A stretch of DNA of 5,944 bases from CAZEID01 sp964512075 (lineage in GTDB: Bacteria > Patescibacteriota > WWE3 > 9FT-COMBO-53-11), in the NCBI GenBank assembly GCA_964512075.1, contig CAZEID010000025.1:1-5944 (forward strand), in the 5' to 3' direction. The notes under the pieces were generated by a model that saw nothing but the letters and a program-made list of their open reading frames with translations, did no database searches and was not told the origin of the DNA. Made by a program: the position numbers and the translations under genes. Below are positions 1-4,736 of the stretch, piece after piece (position 1 is the stretch's first letter; every line of letters starts with the position of its first letter).

Positions 1-1
1 C

Positions 2-31
2 TACCGTACTACAGTGCACTAGATAACGGTA
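2..31. repeat. Imperfect palindrome just past the 3' end of fmt
   Basis: A six-base arm TACCGT (2-7) is matched by ACGGTA (26-31), and the perfect palindrome AGTGCACT (13-20) sits exactly at the same centre. Overall 11 of 15 opposed pairs match. It lies seven bases beyond the fmt stop codon, so it could be a terminator-type hairpin or a protein-binding site. The base run that would normally follow a terminator falls outside the window, so the role cannot be settled here. Confidence 0.3.
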
Positions 32-37
32 AAAATT

Positions 38-943
38 TTAGGAGAGGTATCCTTTAACAAAGTCGCTGAAGGTAATTGGGTTTCTTCCCTCTACCTGTAC
101 CCGATCCAGGGAGAAGGTGCCGTTCTCCAAATGGGCAGCGAGGATTTTAAGTTTCAGGTTCTGCTGCTTGGGGTTGCGGAGTTCCCGGTCTAACTGGGTC
201 GCCATTTCCCCAACGGTCGTCCAGACGCCGGGCCACGGGGTGTAAGCTCGAATCATCCGTTCGATTTTCTCGTTGGGCCACTCCCAGTTGATTTTTCCGT
301 CCTCTTTCTCAATAAGCTTGGTGAAGGTGGCGAGTTCGTGGTTCTGGGGTTGGGGAGTGATCTTTCCGGCCTGGTACAAGGGAATCGTTTCGGTAAGCAA
401 CTTTCCGCCCAATTGGGCCAATTTTTCCGTGAGGGTGGGGGTAGTTTCGCGGGGCGCCAGGGAAATTTTTTGGTGGGCGAGAACCGGTCCGTGGTCTAGC
501 TCTTCGTCCAGCTGCATAATCGTTACTCCTGTCTCTCGCTCTCCGTTCAAGATCGCGGCCTGAATCGGAGAAGCGCCCCGATACTTCGGCAGGAGGGAGG
601 GGTGAACATTAAGCGCCCCCCGGGTGGGAATTGCCAGAATTTCGGGAGGGATAATCATCCCGTAGGCGGCGACTACGAATAGACTCGGCTTAAGGGCTCG
701 GAGTTTGGCCTCCAGTTGGGAAAGCTCGGTTTTGGAAGCTGGTGTGAAGGTTCGGATTCCCCTCTCTTTCGCTAGTAACTTAACGGGGGAAGGCGTCATC
801 CGGTGGTTCCGGCCGGTGGGGCGGTCGGGTTGGGTAATAACACCTATAACTGGGAAATTAGCTTCCAGCAAGTTTTCAAGGATGATTCGACCGAAATTCG
901 GGGTTCCCAGGAAGACAATTTTGGGACGATTAGTTTTGGGCAT
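38..943 (-). CDS. fmt: Methionyl-tRNA formyltransferase
   Basis: This cytosolic enzyme transfers a formyl group from 10-formyl-tetrahydrofolate to Met-tRNA(fMet), making the bacterial initiator tRNA. The 301-residue product is close to the usual length of about 310-315. The N-terminal Rossmann-type domain begins with KIVFLGTPNFG (residues 8-18). The catalytic triad of the formyltransferase fold is visible as Asn112 and His114 in LNVHPSLLPKYRG (111-123) and Asp150 in LDHGPVL. The C-terminal tRNA-binding domain starts near TKLIEKEDGKINW (208-220) and contains IRAYTPWPGVW (231-241). The ATG at 943 overlaps the end of def by 14 bases, and a weak GGGAAG ribosome-binding site lies just upstream. 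This matches the common bacterial order priA-def-fmt. Nothing suggests decay. Confidence 0.97.
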   Translation of the reverse strand: MPKTNRPKIVFLGTPNFGRIILENLLEANFPVIGVITQPDRPTGRNHRMTPSPVKLLAKERGIRTFTPASKTELSQLEAKLRALKPSLFVVAAYGMIIPPEILAIPTRGALNVHPSLLPKYRGASPIQAAILNGERETGVTIMQLDEELDHGPVLAHQKISLAPRETTPTLTEKLAQLGGKLLTETIPLYQAGKITPQPQNHELATFTKLIEKEDGKINWEWPNEKIERMIRAYTPWPGVWTTVGEMATQLDRELRNPKQQNLKLKILAAHLENGTFSLDRVQVEGRNPITFSDFVKGYLS

Positions 944-1451
944 TCTTCCCGCCGAAACGCTCCTCCAGCTCCGCTTCCGTGTAGAGTTTTCCCTCGACCT
1001 TTCCGGTGATTAATTTTCCGTCCAAATGGTCAATCTCATGCTGAAAAACCCTGGCCAGAAAGCCCTCCGCGTTAAGGTGGAGCTTTTTTCCAGTCAAATC
1101 TTGGAATTCGACCACGATGGACTGGTAGCGAGCAATTTGGCCGTATTGATCCGGAAGGGAGAGGCAGCCCTCGTACTCGGCTACGGTTGCCTCGGAGCGG
1201 GAGACAATCCGGGGGTTAACGATGGCTAAAAATCTAGGGACACCTCGCTCTTCGGGGTTCAGGCGCACCACCGCTACTCGGAGATTAACTCCGATTTGGT
1301 TGGCGGAGAGGCCCACTCCTTCGGGATGATGTTGGTTTTCGAGAATTTCTTCCATTTCACGGACCAGCCGCCGGAGGTTTTCGTCGAATTTTGTCACCGG
1401 TTGGGTAGGTTGGTTCAGAATTTGGCTTGGCGATTTTACGATCCTTCTCAT
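930..1451 (-). CDS. def: Peptide deformylase
   Basis: This metalloenzyme removes the formyl group from the N-terminal methionine of nascent proteins, so it completes the cycle begun by Fmt, encoded next to it. All three family motifs are present in the 173-residue product. GVGLSANQ (45-52) is motif 1. EGCLS (94-98) is motif 2 and supplies the metal ligand Cys96. QHEIDH (137-142) is motif 3, giving metal ligands His138 and His142 and catalytic Glu139. Length is normal for the family. The ATG overlaps the stop of the upstream priA-like gene as ATGA, so translation is probably by re-initiation. In agreement, there is no Shine-Dalgarno sequence, and the mRNA just before the ATG instead reads CCCTCCT. 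The 3' end overlaps fmt by 14 bases. Confidence 0.97.
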   Translation of the reverse strand: MRRIVKSPSQILNQPTQPVTKFDENLRRLVREMEEILENQHHPEGVGLSANQIGVNLRVAVVRLNPEERGVPRFLAIVNPRIVSRSEATVAEYEGCLSLPDQYGQIARYQSIVVEFQDLTGKKLHLNAEGFLARVFQHEIDHLDGKLITGKVEGKLYTEAELEERFGGKNAQN

Positions 1452-2806
1452 AGGAGGGACTCTGGATCAACTTCGATCCGCCAGTCCGGATTAATTGCTT
1501 CCGGAAGTTTAGCAAGTAGTTCGGGTTGGGTGGTCCGAACGGCTACGTGAAGCTGCACTTTCCCAGGAGTTTTGGAGAATGATTCGTAGGGTGGCGAGAC
1601 TAAAAAGGTTTTCTGATTCGCCTTTTCCTCGAGGTAATCCTGGATTCTTTCCGCTTCTAGGTGGGCCTTTACAGAGTTTCGAGCGGCGTAACTCAGCTTC
1701 ACCAGCGTCGCGAAGGGAGGAAAGAGAAACTCCTTCCTGTTCCGAACTTCTCGCCGGTAGAAATTTTCAAGATTGCCGCTCGCCAAATCGGCGAAGAGGG
1801 GGTGTTGCGGGAAAGCGGTTTGGAGGTAAACCGTCTTTTTCGCAATTCGGGTGAGTTTCCCAACGGTCCAAACTAATTTTTCGTGTGCGCGGAAGTCGGG
1901 GAGGTTTAGGAGGGTGTCCGAATCGGCCCAGACTACGTAGTCGGTTTCCTTTCCCATGAATGAAAATATCTCTGGTCCGAAGATCTCGAAAGTGTTTCGG
2001 TCCGCCCCGACTTTAGCTATTTCGGTTTTGATTTCCTCCCGTAATTCTCGCGAATTAACATAAACTATCGTGTTTTTTCGGGCGCCAAGCAGATCTGCTA
2101 GCGGCTGGGAGACAAAGGTGAAGTTGCCGGACAACCTTTCTCGACTTAGGTTGACGATTTTTGGAGGCCTTATTTGGGGAACTTTCAGCTTTTCTTTTTC
2201 CAAATCTTCCACGCGGGGGATCTGATAGTGTAATTCTAGCTCTAGCCCCTCCAACTCTGCCCGTTTTTGGGCAATTTCCTTGGCGTGGTAGTAGGGCGCG
2301 CGCTCGTCTTTATAGTTCCAATTTTCGGGCTCTTCGACTACGATCTTTTTAAGGTGGGGAAGTTGAGAGAAGACGGCTGAGCGGGAGCCAATGAGAGCTT
2401 GCGGGTGAGTCAGTGCCCAAATTCGAACTTGGGCGGCCGAAGGGACAAGAATAATTGTGGTAATTTTCTCGGGATTCGTGCGGAAAGCGCGCTCCCCCTT
2501 TCCTATAAGTTGACACTTCAGACATTCTAGGGGAGAGGCGAGATAGCGCTTGGTCATCCACTTTGCGAGTTGGAGTTGTTTGTCAGAGAAAATCCTCTTT
2601 TTGACAGATTGGATTGGCTTAGTGGGGAATGGAGGAGTCTTTCGGGTGACTTGCCATACGTACCCCTCTGCGGTTCTTCTCCCGAACGGGACGGTTACTT
2701 GCGCTCCTGGTTCGACCGGGGTGGCAAGATCCGCCGGGATCTGATAGGTGAAGAGCTTTTTGCGCGGGTCTTGATAAGTATCGACGGCGATTTCAGCGAA
2801 AAGCAC
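1448..2806 (-). CDS. priA: PriA-like primosomal protein N', helicase motifs lost
   Basis: PriA recognises stalled replication forks and restarts replication. The homology is clear at both ends. The N-terminal 3'-DNA-binding domain shows FAEIAVDT, TYQIPADL and PGAQVTVPFGRRTAEGYV (residues 3-50). The C-terminus shows LQTAFPQHPLF (328-338), FYRREVRNRKEFLFPPF (349-365) and WRIEVDP (442-448). The helicase core is eroded. The product is 452 residues against about 730 in E. coli. No GxTGSGKT loop exists. The DEEH box region reads VVEEPENWNYKDERAPYYHAKE (156-177). The eight zinc-binding cysteines are absent, and the QVAGRAGR region reads TVGKLTRIAKK. ATPase activity is therefore very unlikely, although a DNA-binding or protein-binding role may remain. 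The reading frame is intact, and an in-frame TAA lies four codons before the GTG at 2806, which fixes that start as the first one available. Confidence 0.88.
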   Translation of the reverse strand: MLFAEIAVDTYQDPRKKLFTYQIPADLATPVEPGAQVTVPFGRRTAEGYVWQVTRKTPPFPTKPIQSVKKRIFSDKQLQLAKWMTKRYLASPLECLKCQLIGKGERAFRTNPEKITTIILVPSAAQVRIWALTHPQALIGSRSAVFSQLPHLKKIVVEEPENWNYKDERAPYYHAKEIAQKRAELEGLELELHYQIPRVEDLEKEKLKVPQIRPPKIVNLSRERLSGNFTFVSQPLADLLGARKNTIVYVNSRELREEIKTEIAKVGADRNTFEIFGPEIFSFMGKETDYVVWADSDTLLNLPDFRAHEKLVWTVGKLTRIAKKTVYLQTAFPQHPLFADLASGNLENFYRREVRNRKEFLFPPFATLVKLSYAARNSVKAHLEAERIQDYLEEKANQKTFLVSPPYESFSKTPGKVQLHVAVRTTQPELLAKLPEAINPDWRIEVDPESLL

Positions 2807-2812
2807 ATCTTT

Positions 2813-2821
2813 ATCTTAGCA
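2813..2821 (-). promoter_or_regulatory. Possible extended -10 promoter for the priA-def-fmt operon
   Basis: On the minus strand TGC-TAAGAT fits the extended -10 pattern TGnTATAAT, with four of six bases of the hexamer conserved. I see no good -35 element. The expected start of transcription, about seven bases downstream, falls at or next to the GTG start codon, so the mRNA would be leaderless. This is consistent with the lack of a ribosome-binding site there. Confidence 0.35.
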
Positions 2822-2829
2822 ATATTCCG

Positions 2830-2838
2830 TGTTATGAT
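2830..2838 (+). promoter_or_regulatory. Possible extended -10 promoter for dprA
   Basis: TGT-TATGAT matches the extended -10 pattern TGnTATAAT with five of six hexamer bases. The -35 position (around 2810-2815, TTTATC) is poor, as is tolerated in extended -10 promoters. Transcription would start near 2845, only a few bases before the ATG at 2849, giving a nearly leaderless message. It lies back to back with the proposed priA promoter. Confidence 0.42.
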
Positions 2839-2848
2839 TGCGGGAACT

Positions 2849-3943
2849 ATGGGGGAGAAGGATTACTGGATTTTGTGGAATCAGCTTTACGAGCACATTG
2901 GCCCGACTCGGTTTGATCAGCTTTTGCGGGTGTTTGGGAGTGCCGAGAGGGCTTGGAAGGCTCCAGTAGAGGATTTCTTCCGACTGGGATGGGACCAAAA
3001 GGCTCTCGAATCACTTCAAGAGCGAGATAAGCTTATGGTTAGGCCGATATTGGACAGTGTTATCAGGCACAATTCGGCTTTGATAACGAAAGTTGATTCT
3101 GATTACCCCAAAATTCTCCTCCAGATTAGTGATCCCCCGCCCCTTCTCTACCTGAAGGGGAGAGTCTTGCCGCAGGATCAATTGGCCCTGGCGGTGGTCG
3201 GTTCACGGAAGATGACCAACTACGGGCGGGAGGTAGTTGAAGCTTTAGTTCCGGAGCTGGCCCAAGCGGGTTTAACGATTGTTTCCGGTCTTGCTCTGGG
3301 GATTGACGCGGTTGCTCACCAAGCGGCTCTTTCCGTTGGCGGACGCACGATCGCAGTGCTAGCTTGCGGGATTGACCAGATCTATCCCCCCTCCAATACT
3401 TCCATTGCCGAAGAGATAATCCGGAGCGGAAGAGGAGCGATTCTGACGGAATTTCCTCCCGGAACCCCGACTTATCCAGCCAATTTTCCGATCCGCAATC
3501 GGATTATTTCCGGCCTTTCTCTGGGAGTGCTAGTGGTCGAAGCTGCCGAGGGATCCGGAACTTTCCACACTGTTCAGGCAGCATTAGAACAAAGTCGGGA
3601 AGTCTTTGCCGTACCTGGTTCGATTTTTTCCCCTTACTCGGCCGGGACGGCTAAGCTAATTGAGAAGGGCGCCAAGCCGGTTACCCGAGCGGCGGACATT
3701 CTGGAGGAGTTGCAGGTCGCGGGGGAGACTCTCAGGCAAAAAGCCCGCGAAGCCCTCCCGGCCGATTCCGAAGAAGAAGAAATATTGGAACTCTTGGGTT
3801 CTGACGAACTGCATATTGACGAGCTTGTTCGGCGGTCCAAGTTCAACACTGCTAAGGTTTCTTCTCTCTTAACCACAATGGAGATGAAGGGGTTTGTTCG
3901 TCACCTCGGCAGTGGAGTTTATCAGGCAACGGTGCGCGATTGA
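2849..3943 (+). CDS. dprA: DNA-processing protein DprA (Smf)
   Basis: DprA binds incoming single-stranded DNA in the cytoplasm and loads RecA during natural transformation. The 364-residue product shows the full domain order. A helix-hairpin-helix-like N-terminal region covers residues 1-60 (HIGPTRFDQLLRVFGSAERAW). The Rossmann-like DprA core spans about 80-280, with VVGSRKMTNYG (117-126), IVSGLALGIDAVAHQAAL (144-161), LACGIDQIYPPSN (171-183), FPIRNRIISGLS (213-224) and VFAVPGSI (252-259). A C-terminal winged helix (about 308-360) contains HIDELVRRSKFNTAKVSSLLTTMEMKGFV. One loop that is usually SGSLIT reads GSGTFHT. The ATG at 2849 was chosen because family similarity begins just after it and GGGA precedes it. 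ATG 2834 would add five residues but overlaps the proposed -10 box. The open frame further upstream is antisense to priA. Only 33 bases separate dprA from the convergent transposase. Confidence 0.95.
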   Translation: MGEKDYWILWNQLYEHIGPTRFDQLLRVFGSAERAWKAPVEDFFRLGWDQKALESLQERDKLMVRPILDSVIRHNSALITKVDSDYPKILLQISDPPPLLYLKGRVLPQDQLALAVVGSRKMTNYGREVVEALVPELAQAGLTIVSGLALGIDAVAHQAALSVGGRTIAVLACGIDQIYPPSNTSIAEEIIRSGRGAILTEFPPGTPTYPANFPIRNRIISGLSLGVLVVEAAEGSGTFHTVQAALEQSREVFAVPGSIFSPYSAGTAKLIEKGAKPVTRAADILEELQVAGETLRQKAREALPADSEEEEILELLGSDELHIDELVRRSKFNTAKVSSLLTTMEMKGFVRHLGSGVYQATVRD

Positions 3944-3950
3944 CAACGCA

Positions 3951-3989
3951 GTTTTACACCTTTCGGGTGTTACCCGTCACTCGATGATC
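3951..3989. repeat. REP-like direct repeat, left copy, with hairpin
   Basis: This 39-base unit is nearly identical to 4697-4736, differing by three transitions and one extra T in the other copy. It contains the hairpin ACACC-TTTCG-GGTGT (3956-3970) preceded by a T run. The hairpin lies 12 bases past the dprA stop and six bases past the stop of the convergent transposase. The right end of the repeat covers the last codons and stop (TGA) of the transposase. It is not a classical intrinsic terminator, because no T run follows the stem on either strand. Confidence 0.8.
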
Positions 3990-4660
3990 AGGTGCCCGAT
4001 AGCTAATGCTGGGTCCTGGTCCACCTTCGCTTCAGTGAATTTTCGGTATCCTTCTGGGCCTCCAACTAGAGAGGTAAAACGTTCTACCTCTGCTCCGTCA
4101 ATAAGGTAGGGGCTCTTGAATCCGGCCCACTCGTGGTAGGAGCTGTAAGGATATTCTTGAGGTTTAGTTAGCTGGTTGTGCGGGTTGGTTTTTTGAGAGA
4201 GAAGCGGGCTCAGGTGGATGTAGCGACTCACCTGCAGGGAGGATTCATTATCAAAAATCTCCTTAGCTTTGAAAGTGCTCTGGAAAAGAACCCCACCCCG
4301 CTTGTACTTAAGATTGAAGTAGCGCGTGTAGCTGTTTGTTAAGTCGGAAATGACATGACTTATCGCCGAAGGGTCATCTGGTTTCGGTTTAACTAGCAGG
4401 TGAAAATGATTCGGCATTACCACATAAGCCAGTAGCTTAGCACGTCTACTTACACCTTTCGGGTGTAATTTGGAGTGGGGTGGGAGGTTCTGGAACAAGG
4501 AGAAGCGTGTGCTTCTTTCCGACAGAAGGTAGTATTCGAGAGTGTTTAAGAATCGCTGGTAATCCTGGTTAGAAACGAAAATGCGTTGTTTTTCTATTAC
4601 TGCGCGGTTAAAGACGTGATAAATATGGTCCGGATTGAATCTTCTCGGTTTGGAAGCCAT
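3977..4660 (-). CDS. REP-associated tyrosine transposase (Y1_Tnp / IS200-like)
   Basis: This is a single-strand DNA transposase of the HUH class, which cuts next to DNA hairpins through a tyrosine-DNA link. From the ATG at 4660 the product has 227 residues. HVFNRAV (15-21) is the usual family start. The metal-binding HUH motif is His85-Phe-His87 in YVVMPNHFHLLVKP. The nucleophile is probably Tyr111 in NSYTRYFN, followed by GGVLFQSTFKAK (122-133), the family-typical YIHLSP (147-152) and YPYSSYHEWAG (170-180). The ORF is intact and all catalytic residues are present, so it may be active. The frame can be extended to a TTG at 4696, but family similarity starts only after the ATG. No strong ribosome-binding site is visible. 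Residues 65-71 (LHPKGVS) are encoded by an internal copy of the flanking hairpin. IS200 proper is less likely, because TnpA there is only about 150 residues long. Confidence 0.9.
   Translation of the reverse strand: MASKPRRFNPDHIYHVFNRAVIEKQRIFVSNQDYQRFLNTLEYYLLSERSTRFSLFQNLPPHSKLHPKGVSRRAKLLAYVVMPNHFHLLVKPKPDDPSAISHVISDLTNSYTRYFNLKYKRGGVLFQSTFKAKEIFDNESSLQVSRYIHLSPLLSQKTNPHNQLTKPQEYPYSSYHEWAGFKSPYLIDGAEVERFTSLVGGPEGYRKFTEAKVDQDPALAIGHLIIE
4450..4468. repeat. Internal copy of the REP-like hairpin inside the transposase gene
   Basis: The 15-base hairpin core ACACC-TTTCG-GGTGT (4452-4466) is identical to the cores of the two flanking repeats and has the same orientation. Here the stem is longer: flanking TT and AA extend it to seven base pairs. 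The outer parts of the flanking repeat (GGTA on one side, the A run on the other) are not present. It is read through in frame as LHPKGVS, in the linker just before the HUH motif. Confidence 0.8.
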
Positions 4661-4696
4661 TAATCCGAAGTTTACCGCGGATGTCAAGAAACGCAA

Positions 4697-4736
4697 GTTT
4701 TTACACCTTTCGGGTGTTACCTGTTACTCGATGACC
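4697..4736. repeat. REP-like direct repeat, right copy, with hairpin
   Basis: This is the partner of 3951-3989, in direct orientation, with the hairpin core at 4703-4717. It covers the last four codons and stop (TAA) of the surface-protein gene and most of the gap before the transposase ATG. The two copies share TCATCGAGT, the stop position, GGTAACACCC and the rest of the stem. One of the three transitions changes TGA to TAA. Weak similarity may continue past the core on the transposase side (TGCG/TTGCG, then TTG-CA), but with gaps. Confidence 0.8.

Larger units (their letters stand above)
3951..4736 (-). mobile_element. RAYT-like transposase unit flanked by REP-like repeats
   Basis: A Y1/HUH transposase gene is bracketed by two direct repeats that each carry the same hairpin, and a third hairpin copy lies inside the gene. 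Flanking hairpins of this kind are the recognition sites of IS200/IS605 transposases and of REP-associated tyrosine transposases. No accessory gene such as tnpB is present. The left and right limits given are those of the repeats. The true ends cannot be fixed because this family makes no target-site duplication, and the right repeat also contains the 3' end of the neighbouring surface-protein gene. Whether it moves as a unit or is a resident gene that spreads short repeats is open. Confidence 0.55.

Noticed and set aside
273..1550. Several plus-strand open frames of 60-110 codons across fmt and def
   Set aside because: They are antisense to well-supported conserved genes, show no recognisable motif, and have low-complexity, biased translations typical of shadow frames.
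200..1870. Shared CCAACGGTC stretches in fmt and the priA-like gene
   Set aside because: Both encode similar short peptides (VWTTVG and VWTVG) in unrelated contexts, and the match does not extend. Coincidence is the simplest reading.
2513..2524. CxxC pair (residues 95 and 98) in the PriA-like protein as a surviving zinc site
   Set aside because: It lies in the winged-helix region before the helicase core, not where PriA has its zinc-binding cysteines, and no partner cysteines exist.
2641..2652. Partial match to the hairpin (CTTTCGGGTG) inside the priA-like gene
   Set aside because: Only ten bases match, the stem is not restored, and the stretch encodes normal PriA sequence near the N-terminus, so chance is sufficient.
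2570..2848. Open frame extending dprA upstream by about 90 codons
   Set aside because: It lies antisense to the N-terminal part of the priA-like gene, has no similarity to DprA, and the DprA family begins near the ATG at 2849.
3956..3970. Hairpin as a Rho-independent terminator between dprA and the transposase
   Set aside because: The stem is only five pairs and no T run follows it on either strand. The T run on the plus strand comes before the stem, and an identical hairpin occurs inside a coding region.
4661..4696. Longer transposase start at TTG 4696, and a perfect TTGACA (minus strand, 4682-4687) as a -35 box
   Set aside because: The extra 12 residues do not resemble the family start. 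The best-spaced -10 (ATTAAT) overlaps the ATG at 4660, so that promoter would start transcription inside the gene.
3956..4717. Three repeated hairpins as a degenerate CRISPR array
   Set aside because: The spacing is irregular (about 500 and 250 bases), the space between copies is a transposase gene, and the core is only 15 bases.
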